From the IMG/VR virus record IMGVR_UViG_3300025695_001512, positions 1 through 53,349 of that record: 53,349 nucleotides of DNA; one strand, 5' to 3'. Positions 8,095-16,738 of this stretch are shown piece by piece. The position numbers and the translations under genes were made by a program. Within the stretch, counting starts at the first letter, position 1. Each line of letters opens with the position of its first letter. This DNA comes from a virus. Below the pieces are notes generated by a model that saw nothing but the letters and a program-made list of their open reading frames with translations, searched no databases and was not told the origin of the DNA.

Positions 8095-10059
8095 TTAAAA
8101 TGCTTTACCCGATGCTTTAGTTGGAACAGTTGAACCTGCAACTACAGGAGGAACCGCTAATGGTGGTATCCAAACTTCTACTTTACCATTCGCTAACTGT
8201 TCTTGATATTGACCTTTTATTTGTTGTGAAATTGCTGGTAATGCTAAATTCGGAGCACCACTTGGTAAATCTCCTGTTGGTAACCCTAATGATTGTAAAT
8301 TTTCAGTAACCTGTGCCATCGCTCTGGTTGGTGAAAAACCACCTAGTAGGGAACTAGCCGCAAGTGCAAATGAAGGTATAGATACACCTAATACCGCAGC
8401 ACCTAAATTTAATAACTTTAATATTTCATCTAATAAACTATTACATTCTCTGTAATCAATAATACCTGAAATTGTCTGTATCAAAATAAAAATAACTGAA
8501 CTTATTATAACTGCCCTTTTATCTTTCGCTTCTTTCACTATTTCTAAAAGAAGAGTTTCAACTAATAACCTAATATTTTTTTTGATTAATATAAAGAGTT
8601 CTTCAACAAAGATGGCCGCAATTTTGCTCATTAGTTTAACCATAAATTTACCAAAAGTTTCCATAAATGTTTTGAAACTGTCAATGTTAAGACTTAATGA
8701 AAAATTAGGATTAACTGATTTCAACACTATAAACATACCTAATAACATTTTAGGTGATAGTATAGTTAACATCGCACCTTTAGGTATAATCTTTAAAAAG
8801 TCGTTGTTTATTGAAACATTTAAATTAAGATTAACACCTGTTGGTAAATTTAATTTCCAGTTCTGATTTTTTGATAAATCATTAACGGCTTTCATAAATT
8901 GGTCGATTTTTTTGTTAGGGTCAGAATCTCCGATATTATCGGTTCTAATACCTTTCATCGCATCTATAATGGATTGACTATCAACAGGAAACTTAATATT
9001 ATCACAATCTGTAAATTCAGTAATTCCTTCAACCATTTGATTGACTTCCCTTTCAATATTCTTTAAATCTGTTGGCGTTAATTCAAAAAATGATTGGTCA
9101 ATATGGTCCAATTGACCCACCTTGGCGGTTCCTTGAACATCAATCTCTTTGGTATTATCAAAACATAAACCTAAAATTCTTTGTAGAATAATAGATAACC
9201 TACTTTGGTCTTCTTTCTTATCTACTGATAAACCGCCTGAAATGTCAATAAAATTAGTTAGTAGGTTCATTATCTCAACAGAAATCATGTTAAAGTTAAT
9301 AAGGTCAATAGACCCATAGTAATCTCTCAAGAAATCTCCTACATTATTACCCTTTATTCTATTTTTTAATGTGATTTCATAAAAATCACCATAAAAAGTT
9401 GTTCCGTTATCCACATAACTCGTAACGTATTTTATATCAAAAATACCACTACCCGATGCACCGATATAATCATTACCATATTCTTGATTAAAAGAAACTC
9501 CAACATTTTGTAATCTGTTGTGTAGTTCTTTATCCATAGAGAAAGGTGTTTGACCAACAGAAATTGGTGATTCTTCATACTTTAAACTCCATGGGTCAGA
9601 ATCGGGACTATTTTTTAAAAGTCCTCGTAAGTCTATTTCCGAAACTTTTACATATAATTTTTGTGATGAATTAAACTGTTGTTCTTCAGAACAACCTGCA
9701 ACATGAAGAACTTCATCTGCGACAATTTCACTCATTTTACTTTTAGTGTTTTCACTTGCAGTTAAAACTTGCTTAATTAGGAAATCAACGGTAGATGAAC
9801 CTGTATTGTTTGGGTTGGGTATTGTTTCTTTGAATACATCAACTAACTCATCAAAAGTGGTTTTAACTTGTTGTTGAGCTCTTTGTTTAACATCACCCAT
9901 TGCGTTAAGTTGTTTTAACGCTTCGCTTTTTGTTTGTGCAAAATTATTACCTAAAGCTTCTTTTTTGATTTTCTTTTCATCTACGTTTGTTTGAATAGTT
10001 GATTTATACGCAGATACTTTAGATTTAATTTCTGATGTCTTTTGGCTTACACTAGACAT
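8095..10059 (-). CDS. Large putative virion protein with hydrophobic segments
   Basis: This 654-residue protein is not assigned to a named family. The first 100 residues are a coiled coil (SEIKSKVSAYKSTIQTNVDE, then QRAQQQVKTTFDELVDVF). A beta-rich middle follows. The C-terminal third has several long hydrophobic helices, one of which could span a membrane (AVIISSVIFILIQTISGII), plus an Ala/Leu-rich stretch, AAVLGVSIPSFALAASSLL. The tail is Pro/Val-rich. The position next to the gp5-like gene suggests a baseplate or tail component; the hydrophobic part might contact the host envelope during injection. It is transcribed with the gene at 10072-10446, 12 bases upstream. Confidence 0.65.
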   Translation of the reverse strand: MSSVSQKTSEIKSKVSAYKSTIQTNVDEKKIKKEALGNNFAQTKSEALKQLNAMGDVKQRAQQQVKTTFDELVDVFKETIPNPNNTGSSTVDFLIKQVLTASENTKSKMSEIVADEVLHVAGCSEEQQFNSSQKLYVKVSEIDLRGLLKNSPDSDPWSLKYEESPISVGQTPFSMDKELHNRLQNVGVSFNQEYGNDYIGASGSGIFDIKYVTSYVDNGTTFYGDFYEITLKNRIKGNNVGDFLRDYYGSIDLINFNMISVEIMNLLTNFIDISGGLSVDKKEDQSRLSIILQRILGLCFDNTKEIDVQGTAKVGQLDHIDQSFFELTPTDLKNIEREVNQMVEGITEFTDCDNIKFPVDSQSIIDAMKGIRTDNIGDSDPNKKIDQFMKAVNDLSKNQNWKLNLPTGVNLNLNVSINNDFLKIIPKGAMLTILSPKMLLGMFIVLKSVNPNFSLSLNIDSFKTFMETFGKFMVKLMSKIAAIFVEELFILIKKNIRLLVETLLLEIVKEAKDKRAVIISSVIFILIQTISGIIDYRECNSLLDEILKLLNLGAAVLGVSIPSFALAASSLLGGFSPTRAMAQVTENLQSLGLPTGDLPSGAPNLALPAISQQIKGQYQEQLANGKVEVWIPPLAVPPVVAGSTVPTKASGKAF

Positions 10060-10071
10060 AATGGTTAAATT

Positions 10072-10446
10072 TTATTCTAATTTATAACCATCGTTCTTCT
10101 CATCATTATCTAAGTCTTTTTGTATTAAACTTTGTAGTGTATCGTCATCTATTTCAGATAAACTAAAGTTTTCACTTATGTCATTATTCGATTTTTCCCA
10201 AATAGTTGATTGTAGTTTAGATAATGAGAGTTTCTTTTCTATGGTATCATTTATGATTTTTTGTTGTTCTTTAATAACAGGACCAATAACCGTCATATCT
10301 TCAGGGTCTTTTAACATAGTTAACATCTTATTCTGAATTCTAACAGCAGTAGTTCTTTGTTCCACTAATTCGTTGTAGATTTCTTGCATTAGTGAAAGAA
10401 CTGAATCTTTACTTAAAACGATTTCCTTTTTTTTTGGTCTTGCCAT
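10072..10446 (-). CDS. Helical unknown protein with MARPKK N-terminus
   Basis: This 124-residue protein is not recognised. A basic MARPKKKE start is followed by two long helices (DSVLSLMQEIYNELVEQRT and a helix rich in Gln/Lys/Ile around 60-80) and an acidic C-terminal tail (SEIDDDTLQSLIQKDLDND). The opening hexapeptide is shared with the protein at 2440-2847, which differs otherwise. It is the first gene of the baseplate group and is preceded within 5 bases by a TATTTATA box. Confidence 0.6.
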   Translation of the reverse strand: MARPKKKEIVLSKDSVLSLMQEIYNELVEQRTTAVRIQNKMLTMLKDPEDMTVIGPVIKEQQKIINDTIEKKLSLSKLQSTIWEKSNNDISENFSLSEIDDDTLQSLIQKDLDNDEKNDGYKLE

Positions 10447-10451
10447 AATAC

Positions 10452-10460
10452 TATAAATAT
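10452..10460 (-). promoter_or_regulatory. Candidate late promoter box ATATTTATA (short spacing)
   Basis: On the minus strand ATATTTATA lies only 5 bases before the ATG at 10446. If it is a -10-like element, the transcript would be nearly leaderless or would start inside the gene, so this member of the set is less secure. Confidence 0.35.
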
Positions 10461-10475
10461 TTACAGACTAAGTTT

Positions 10476-11237
10476 TTATAGATTGTTAAGTTTAGTTGTG
10501 AGCTCGTAATATAATTTTTTGAACTTTCTCATTGAAGTTCTGATTTCTTTAGTTGTCATATTTGTCATTTCTCTTAACGACAAAAGAATGATATTTTTAT
10601 TAAATTTATTATTATCTGTTCCGATAAAAATATCATTATAGTTTTCAAACAACTCAACTAAAGCATACCCTAACTTTAACTCATTATTGTTAAGATTATT
10701 ACCTTCAATATAGTCTTCTAATTCTTTGGTGAACTGTTTAATAATTTCTGACGGTTCAATCTTCTCATTTTCAATATAGTAAATCATATCAGGTCTATTT
10801 TCTAATTTACTAGTAATATCCTCATACGAAATTTTTCTATTTTGTTCTTTTTGGTCTTTAATAATTTGACCCATTAGATAATTCTTACATATTGTCCCAA
10901 AATAGGAATATGCTTTTTTACCTTTTGCGGGTTTAAACTTATCGACCTTTGTGATTAAAAATGAATGTGTATCGTGATGAATTTCACGAAAGTCCATATC
11001 TTTTCTATATAATTTATATCTACGTATAATAGACTCAATCATTTTGTCTAACGGTGCACGTAGATAATCATTATATATTACATTTTTTTCATTAAAGGTA
11101 GATGCGGTTAAAAACATTCTAACCGCATTCTCTTCCCTTTCTGCAAAATAATTATTCGACTTTGGTTTCCTTCCTCTTTTCTTTTTTTCTACTGATTCAG
11201 AGTTGGTTGAAGTCGCACTTAATGATTCTAAAAACAT
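10476..11237 (-). CDS. gp55-like late sigma factor
   Basis: This 253-residue protein resembles the phage late sigma factor family typified by T4 gp55, which directs host RNA polymerase to late promoters. Residues about 63-140 contain a sigma region-2-like block: a helix LDKMIESIIRRYKLY, then FREIHHDTHSFLITKVDKF, KPAKGKKAYSYFGTICKNYL and QIIKDQKEQNRKISYED. This corresponds to the gp55 segment with KPxAYxTxxxxNAF and a basic helix. The N-terminus has an AT-hook-like run, KKKRGRKPKS. The C-terminus, LREMTNMTTKEIRTSMRKF, looks like a helix-turn-helix that gp55 itself lacks. It heads a minus-strand run of baseplate genes and overlaps the upstream GT2 gene by one base. It is the natural partner for the TATTTAT boxes in this window. 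Confidence 0.75.
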   Translation of the reverse strand: MFLESLSATSTNSESVEKKKRGRKPKSNNYFAEREENAVRMFLTASTFNEKNVIYNDYLRAPLDKMIESIIRRYKLYRKDMDFREIHHDTHSFLITKVDKFKPAKGKKAYSYFGTICKNYLMGQIIKDQKEQNRKISYEDITSKLENRPDMIYYIENEKIEPSEIIKQFTKELEDYIEGNNLNNNELKLGYALVELFENYNDIFIGTDNNKFNKNIILLSLREMTNMTTKEIRTSMRKFKKLYYELTTKLNNL

Positions 11238-12043
11238 TAAACATTTTCGGGTTGATAATTTATGTCCCTATTTTCTATAAAGAAATGTTCTTTTTTCGCT
11301 GAATCAATCCAAAAAGCTACCTCATGTTCAGTTATCTTATTCTCGCCAAATTTGTAATTCCAAAAGATGGAACCTTCTCTCATGTTCATGTGTTTATAAC
11401 CTATTCGAGGAATTGTCATCAACTCAACTGAGTTATATGTCAATCTTAATAGGAACTCATATACAAATGTTAACTTCATGGATTTTTTAAATCCTCCAAA
11501 CTGTTGGAAGGTATCTTTTTTGATAACCATACCACTCGATTGGAAGTTTTGATAGTTTAATAATACTTCATTAGTTAAATAACCAATTTCAGTATTCATA
11601 TTTGCTGCGAAGGTTGCTTCGTTGGTGAACCCTGCGAAAACACCTTTTTCATCTACATCAATAACTAATGGTAAAAACCCTGATACTTCAGGATATGCGT
11701 CAATATAACGTTTAACATTTTTAAACCAAATAGTTGCATATTCATCATCAAATTCAATAACTGAAATCCATTCATTTTTAGCGTTTTCAACACCTAAATT
11801 AACTTGAGTTGAAAAATCTACATCACCTGTGTTTAATACACGATTTACAGTTAAACCACTAAAGTTATAGTTATCTAAAACTGTTAATAGTGATTCTTCG
11901 TCACTATGAACGATAACTAGTTCATCTACTTCTGTCTTTTGGTTTTTAATTGATGTGATACAACTATCAAAAAATGATTCAAAATCTTTATTTTTTGACG
12001 AGTTAATTGGTAAAATTACTGATACGTTTAATTTATCTTCCAT
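11237..12043 (-). CDS. Glycosyltransferase family 2
   Basis: This 268-residue protein has the GT-A nucleotide-binding core of family 2 glycosyltransferases. It begins NVSVILPINSSKNKDFESFF with a helix SCITSIKNQ, then VDELVIVHSDEES. The region ending WISVIEFDDEYAT contains the DxD-like metal site (FDDEY). Later segments, QNFQSSGMVIKKDTFQQFGGF and FVYEFLLRLTYNS, match the acceptor half with an E-x-x-L-R catalytic-helix pattern. It should transfer a sugar from a nucleotide-sugar donor onto a glycan or protein; donor and acceptor cannot be read. It is adjacent to a GT4 gene and upstream of PhoH and fucose genes, so it belongs to the glycan cluster. Confidence 0.8.
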   Translation of the reverse strand: MEDKLNVSVILPINSSKNKDFESFFDSCITSIKNQKTEVDELVIVHSDEESLLTVLDNYNFSGLTVNRVLNTGDVDFSTQVNLGVENAKNEWISVIEFDDEYATIWFKNVKRYIDAYPEVSGFLPLVIDVDEKGVFAGFTNEATFAANMNTEIGYLTNEVLLNYQNFQSSGMVIKKDTFQQFGGFKKSMKLTFVYEFLLRLTYNSVELMTIPRIGYKHMNMREGSIFWNYKFGENKITEHEVAFWIDSAKKEHFFIENRDINYQPENV

Positions 12044-12048
12044 AATTC

Positions 12049-13113
12049 TTAATTTTCTTCTTCTACTTTAAGTTTATCTAATTGAGATACAAACGATTCT
12101 TTTCTAATGTTTAAGTAATTTTCAAATGTTGAAATTACACTACTCTCAAACTCGTCTTTGTTTTTAAATTTAGATGCGGTTTCTAATGAAGACCTATATA
12201 AGTCTTCAGAGATATTATCTTCTAACCAATTCTGAATAAATTCTGCAATAATATCAGGAAGTTGATTTAATTCATAAGTCCATACTCCGTTAGAATCTAA
12301 CATCCAATCAGGTTTCATGTTCGGAACTTTTCCGATTACAGGTGTTTTACAAGCCATAGACTCGATAGGGAATGTCCCAAAACCTGATGTGTCATCAACC
12401 CATACCGAAACAAAAGAATCTTTTAGATACTTTGCAAATTCTTCTTGAGATAATCCTCTCATATCACGGAATGTGACCCATCTAAATTGAGGGTATTTCA
12501 AATAGAAAGTTTTGATAATTTTCATTGTATCTCTTTGGTCACGAGTGTGAATAGATACGATTGGTTTTGATGGTTTTTCTTTTTCTGAAAATACTTCAGG
12601 AATATAAGGTTCAATAATGTCAAAAGTTACATTTTTCATTATACCCTTAATGTATTCTGTTTGTTTTTCTGTTGTGGTAATAGCCTTTAAAAAACTATAT
12701 TGTGACCACGTAGTTCCAGGTTGTAATGTTTCTAACATATGGTCATATGCTTGACAAATTACCACCTTACCACACGGTAAGTTTGAAACTTGCTCTAATA
12801 CATGACCATAAATCTCAGGAACAAAAATAAAATCTTCAGGAGAAATTTTTAAACTATCACCTTCAATAGATTCGTGTGGTAGTTCCATATATTTTTCACC
12901 TAACCACTCAGAAACTCCTGTATATTCTTTACCTTCGTGAATAATGATTGGGTTAAAACCATTATTTTTTAATGTAAGTGCCATGTCATAGATATGTCTA
13001 ACACCTGCACGGGCGTTACCCTTAGTATCTTGAACCAAGAAATAAAGTCTTACTGACTTATCTTCAAGATTCTTAACCGATTGTTCAACTTTGTTTAATA
13101 ATTCTGTATTCAT
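12049..13113 (-). CDS. Glycosyltransferase, GT4-like (GT-B fold)
   Basis: This 354-residue protein has the two-domain layout of GT-B enzymes. The N-terminal half has a Gly-containing loop, NARAGVRHIYDMALTL, followed by a Rossmann-like domain. The C-terminal half starts at PIVSIHTRDQRDTMKI and contains the GT4 donor-binding signature DTSGFGTFPIESMACKTPVIG-like region (the E of PIESMA is in the place of the second Glu of E-x7-E). It should use a nucleotide-activated sugar; the acceptor is unknown. The gene sits 5 bases from the GT2 gene downstream and 3 bases from an unknown gene upstream, in one operon. Confidence 0.75.
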   Translation of the reverse strand: MNTELLNKVEQSVKNLEDKSVRLYFLVQDTKGNARAGVRHIYDMALTLKNNGFNPIIIHEGKEYTGVSEWLGEKYMELPHESIEGDSLKISPEDFIFVPEIYGHVLEQVSNLPCGKVVICQAYDHMLETLQPGTTWSQYSFLKAITTTEKQTEYIKGIMKNVTFDIIEPYIPEVFSEKEKPSKPIVSIHTRDQRDTMKIIKTFYLKYPQFRWVTFRDMRGLSQEEFAKYLKDSFVSVWVDDTSGFGTFPIESMACKTPVIGKVPNMKPDWMLDSNGVWTYELNQLPDIIAEFIQNWLEDNISEDLYRSSLETASKFKNKDEFESSVISTFENYLNIRKESFVSQLDKLKVEEEN

Positions 13114-13116
13114 ATG

Positions 13117-13431
13117 TTATAAATGTTTTATAATGCCGTATCTTAATAATGTATTAAAAGCAAACTTAAAGGGAAGACTTAAATTTTTTGAACTGTGTAT
13201 ACCCAAATTCTCATCAAGTTCTTCTCGTTCAGTTAGAACAACTTCTAACATCATTTTTATGGTTTCATACTTAACAATACTAATATGTTGAGTCCCATCC
13301 TCTTCTTCAATTACTTCCGTATCAATTACTTCAGTTTTAATTTCGACTTTCTTTTCAGATTTAGGAATATTAATAACCTCTTCTAATTCTGTAAAATCGA
13401 TATAGTAGTTTTCACCTAATACTTCTAACAT
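13117..13431 (-). CDS. Unknown protein
   Basis: This 104-residue acidic protein is not recognised. It begins EVLGENYYIDFTELEEVI, has a Glu/Val-rich middle, and ends with a helical basic segment, LPFKFAFNTLLRYGIIKHL. The same operon holds the GT4 gene (3 bases downstream) and a HAD gene (overlapping by one base upstream). Tight packing implies co-translation, but there is no evidence for a role in glycan synthesis. Confidence 0.6.
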   Translation of the reverse strand: MLEVLGENYYIDFTELEEVINIPKSEKKVEIKTEVIDTEVIEEEDGTQHISIVKYETIKMMLEVVLTEREELDENLGIHSSKNLSLPFKFAFNTLLRYGIIKHL

Positions 13432-14081
13432 TATTTCAATTTTAATTTATCATATAACGATTTAAGTTCTGAGATATCATCTATTTCAAAATCACATTTA
13501 ATATCTTCATTATATGTTGTTTTATATTTTACTACAGTTTTATCTTTTCTGTTTTGTAAAATGTGATTTGGGTTTGCTGTGATTAAGACATCTACTTCAT
13601 CCCACATACTGTCTATTGTAATATTACTATAAAACTTAATTTTTTCAACTAAACATCCATACTTTGATAAGAAGAATAATGAAGCGGGTTTTGATTTTTG
13701 TATTTCATCTGAAACAACTAAAATGTCATGATTATCTCTTAGTTCTTCATAAATCTCATTTAAAACATTAAATGTTGAAGGTGTTGTTGATGGTGCATGT
13801 CCAAAAATTTGCATAGGAAAATCAATGTAAAAGAAGTTAAATAAATCATCTTTGGTTTTGAACTTAAAATGATTTTCCAATTCGTCCAAAGATTTTACAG
13901 GTAGATTAAGTTCATATTCGAAATCATTAGATACCACCTCTTCAGTGAATTCTTCTGTTTCTTCATTAAATGAAGATGTTTTTTCCTCCTCAAATTCATC
14001 GATATAGAACTTTTGATATAATTGTTCCGCCTTTAAAAATGTATCCCTTAAAACTCCGTTTATGTCAAATGCTATTCTCAT
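13431..14081 (-). CDS. HAD-like hydrolase with altered motif I
   Basis: This 216-residue protein has a HAD-like start, MRIAFDINGVLRDTFLK. The nucleophile Asp is present, but the second Asp of DxD(G/N)T is replaced by Asn (DIN). Motif II is the SD in HDILVVSDEIQKSKP, with a Lys in KSKPASLFF as a plausible motif III. Motif IV is less clear; TANPNHILQNR may take that place. The acidic insertion at residues 30-60 is a likely cap. HAD proteins are mostly phosphatases. With the Asn change, it may be a weak or non-catalytic member. It overlaps PhoH by 4 bases. Confidence 0.65.
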   Translation of the reverse strand: MRIAFDINGVLRDTFLKAEQLYQKFYIDEFEEEKTSSFNEETEEFTEEVVSNDFEYELNLPVKSLDELENHFKFKTKDDLFNFFYIDFPMQIFGHAPSTTPSTFNVLNEIYEELRDNHDILVVSDEIQKSKPASLFFLSKYGCLVEKIKFYSNITIDSMWDEVDVLITANPNHILQNRKDKTVVKYKTTYNEDIKCDFEIDDISELKSLYDKLKLK

Positions 14082-14794
14082 TCTTCGTATCTTTTTAATA
14101 TTTTACTAATCAAAGGGTTTCGTATTACGTCATCGGTATTGAATGAATATGTTCCAACACCATCTAATTGTTGAAACCTGTGAACTGCATCGTAAAGACC
14201 TGATTGTGTTTTATCTTTATAACGGTCAGTCTGTTCAATATCCCCTGATATGAAAAACTTACTATTAAACCCAATCCTTGTCAATAGAAGTTTCATCTGT
14301 GACGGTGTCGAGTTTTGAGCTTCTTCAAAAATTAATATTGAGTTGTCGATATTCATACCTCTCATATACGCTAATGCAAATACTTCAATAATATCGTTTT
14401 CTTTTAATTTTTCTCTAGCTTCTTTACCTATAATTTTATTTAATAAGTAATATGATGGAAAAATATAAGGGTCCAATTTCTCTTCTAAGTTACCTGGTAG
14501 TGAACCAAGTTTTTCTTCAGCCTCTACTGCCGGTCTTACAATAATAATCTTTTCATAAGAATTTTTAGGGTCCATTAGTAATTCTACAGCAGCTTTCATT
14601 GCAATAAACGATTTACCAACACCTGCAGGTCCTGTACATACGGTTATTTCGCTTTTAGTTAAAACATCGTAATATTCCTTTTGACTTTCAGATAAAAACT
14701 TCTTTCTTGGTTTTTTACCAATAATTGAGTTTATTAAATCTTTACGAGTCATATTACTACCTTTATTTTCTGTTTTTTTGGTTCTATTTGTCAT
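14078..14794 (-). CDS. phoH: PhoH-like ATPase
   Basis: This 238-residue protein is a PhoH-family P-loop ATPase. The Walker A motif is GPAGVGKS at about residues 55-62, followed by KIIIVRPAVEAEEKLGSLPG, a hallmark of the family. Walker B is SILIFEEAQNSTPSQMK, with a sensor region ISGDIEQTDRY. PhoH genes are very common in T4-like and marine phages; their exact role is unsettled, with RNA metabolism most often proposed. The first 14 residues before MTRKDL are not conserved, so the ATG at 14752 is a possible alternative start. It follows the fucose-synthesis gene gmd by 13 bases and overlaps the HAD gene by 4. Confidence 0.9.
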   Translation of the reverse strand: MTNRTKKTENKGSNMTRKDLINSIIGKKPRKKFLSESQKEYYDVLTKSEITVCTGPAGVGKSFIAMKAAVELLMDPKNSYEKIIIVRPAVEAEEKLGSLPGNLEEKLDPYIFPSYYLLNKIIGKEAREKLKENDIIEVFALAYMRGMNIDNSILIFEEAQNSTPSQMKLLLTRIGFNSKFFISGDIEQTDRYKDKTQSGLYDAVHRFQQLDGVGTYSFNTDDVIRNPLISKILKRYEE

Positions 14795-14807
14795 GTATTT
14801 TTTTTAT

Positions 14808-15815
14808 TTAAATTAAGCTTGGCAATTTTTTCATCCAATAATCTATCATTTCATCTAACATACTCTCAAAAGTATAGTTAGGTGTCCATCCTGTTTTACT
14901 CCTTAATTTACTACTATCACCTTTTAAGTCTTTTAACTCTTCAGGTCTAAAGTATTTGTTATTTGTTTTAACATGTTTATCTATATCTAAATGTAACTTA
15001 TTAAAAACATAAGTAACTAAATCTTTTACTGAATGTGAGATTCCTGTAGAACATACGTAATCGTCAGGTTCATCTTGTTGTAGAATTAACCACATAGCCT
15101 CAACATAGTCTTTAGCATGTCCCCAGTCTCTAGTTGCTTCCATATTACCCAATACTAAATCGTCCCTTAAACCCTTCTTAATCTCCACAGCAGTTTTAAC
15201 AACTTTATTAGTTACAAAGTTACTACCTCGTCTTGGGGATTCGTGATTAAATAATATTCCGTTTGAAATAAACATACCGTATGAATTACGATAATTTCTA
15301 CTAATGTTATATGCAAACACCTTAGAGCATCCATATGGGGATACTGGGTCCATCGGTGTCGTCTCTCGCTGATATCCGTCCTCATCTATATTATTACCAA
15401 ACATTTCAGAAGATGATGCTTGATATATTTTAATGGTTGGGTCGATTAATTTAACTGCCTCCAATAGATTCAACGAACCCATACCTGTGACGTTTGCGGT
15501 ATATATTGGTTGGTCAAAAGATATTCTTACGTGTGATTGTGCAGCTAGATTGTATATCTCATTAGGTTTACATTTTTGAATAATCCTGAGAAGTGAAGAT
15601 AAGTCGGTCATATCCACATACTCCAAATTATCTTTAATTTTATAGTAGGTCTCACCTAATCGATTTGTTTGGTTCTCAGAAACAGAATTTCTTTTTATAG
15701 TCCCCCAAACTTCATATCCTTTTTCTAATAAAAATTCTGTTAAATATGAACCGTCCTGTCCGTTAATACCTGTAATTAGTGCAACTTTATTTTCTTGTTG
15801 TTTCATAATTCTCAA
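14808..15815 (-). CDS. gmd: GDP-mannose 4,6-dehydratase
   Basis: This 335-residue short-chain dehydrogenase/reductase converts GDP-mannose to GDP-4-keto-6-deoxymannose, the first step toward GDP-fucose. The NAD(P)-binding TGINGQDG is at residues 15-22. The catalytic set is visible as ASSSEMFG (Ser/Glu, about 134-137) and SPYGCSKVFAYN (Tyr161, Lys165). NHESPRRGSNFVTNKV and GNMEATRDWGHAKDYVEAM are family signatures of Gmd. The length is close to that of bacterial Gmd. Its start lies 29 bases inside the fucose synthase gene, so both are made from one message; the Met at residue 4 (15806) would shorten this only slightly. Confidence 0.93.
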   Translation of the reverse strand: MRIMKQQENKVALITGINGQDGSYLTEFLLEKGYEVWGTIKRNSVSENQTNRLGETYYKIKDNLEYVDMTDLSSLLRIIQKCKPNEIYNLAAQSHVRISFDQPIYTANVTGMGSLNLLEAVKLIDPTIKIYQASSSEMFGNNIDEDGYQRETTPMDPVSPYGCSKVFAYNISRNYRNSYGMFISNGILFNHESPRRGSNFVTNKVVKTAVEIKKGLRDDLVLGNMEATRDWGHAKDYVEAMWLILQQDEPDDYVCSTGISHSVKDLVTYVFNKLHLDIDKHVKTNNKYFRPEELKDLKGDSSKLRSKTGWTPNYTFESMLDEMIDYWMKKLPSLI

Positions 15816-16683
15816 TAAACCAATTTACCGTTTCCTTTATACCTTCCTCTATTGGTGTGAATTTAAAGTCAGGTAAGTAGTTTTTGATTTTTGAGTTATC
15901 TGATGGTTTTCTAAATTGACCATCAGGCTTTGACCCATCAAAAATTACTTCGCCTTTAAAGTTAAACTCTTGAACTAATAAATCAACTAAATCTCGTATT
16001 GATATTTCTTGAGAAGTGGATAGTATGATTGGTTCATCTTCATCGTAATTATTCATAACCCATTCGGTAAGTTTTGCAACATCTTTAGAATAAATAAACT
16101 CTCTAAGTGGTTTACCTGAACCCCAAACTTCAAAAGGAGTATTATTTTTTTGTGCCAAATACATTTTATGTATCAACATCGGCATTACGTGACCGTGCTC
16201 TAACGAGAAGTTGTCATTCGGTCCATATATGTTTGTAGGTATGACTGACTTATATTGAAGTCCGTATTGTTCTCTATACGCTCTGATTTGAACGTCTGCC
16301 ATTCGTTTTGCATAAGCGTATGCGTTATTTGATGTATGGGGTTCACCTAAGTGTATTTTTCCCTCTGTGAGGGGATATTTTACATTATCGGGAAACACAC
16401 ATGTTGATAAAAACGTAACGAGTTTTTCAACACCATTTTTTCTTGCTTGTTCAATTACGTTGGTGTTCATCATTATGTTGTCATAAAAATACTCACCTTT
16501 ATACTTCATATTTGAACCCAACCCACCAACCTTTGCTGCTGTATGAATTACTTCTGTAGGTTTATGTAATCTATACATTAGTTTGACAGAATCAGTATCT
16601 CTTAAATCAAAATCTTTTGATGAAATTTTCACATATCCCTCTAAAGCTGACCCCACCAATCCGTTTCCTGTTATTAATCTCAT
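15787..16683 (-). CDS. fcl: GDP-L-fucose synthase
   Basis: This 298-residue SDR enzyme converts GDP-4-keto-6-deoxymannose to GDP-L-fucose by epimerisation and NADPH-dependent reduction. The dinucleotide motif TGNGLVGS is at residues 5-12. VIHTAAKVGGLGSNM and FLSTCVFPDNVKYPLTE are close to the Fcl/WcaG signatures, the latter with the active-site Ser and Cys. The catalytic Tyr122 and Lys126 are in NAYAYAKRMAD. It lacks only a few residues compared with typical 310-320-residue enzymes. With gmd it gives a two-step GDP-fucose pathway from host GDP-mannose. It starts the minus-strand operon next to the divergent nonulosonate cassette. Confidence 0.92.
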   Translation of the reverse strand: MRLITGNGLVGSALEGYVKISSKDFDLRDTDSVKLMYRLHKPTEVIHTAAKVGGLGSNMKYKGEYFYDNIMMNTNVIEQARKNGVEKLVTFLSTCVFPDNVKYPLTEGKIHLGEPHTSNNAYAYAKRMADVQIRAYREQYGLQYKSVIPTNIYGPNDNFSLEHGHVMPMLIHKMYLAQKNNTPFEVWGSGKPLREFIYSKDVAKLTEWVMNNYDEDEPIILSTSQEISIRDLVDLLVQEFNFKGEVIFDGSKPDGQFRKPSDNSKIKNYLPDFKFTPIEEGIKETVNWFIENYETTRK

Positions 16684-16738
16684 AATATTTGGTTTATTTT
16701 AATCTATAGTATTTTATATTATAAACTAAAGTAAAAAT

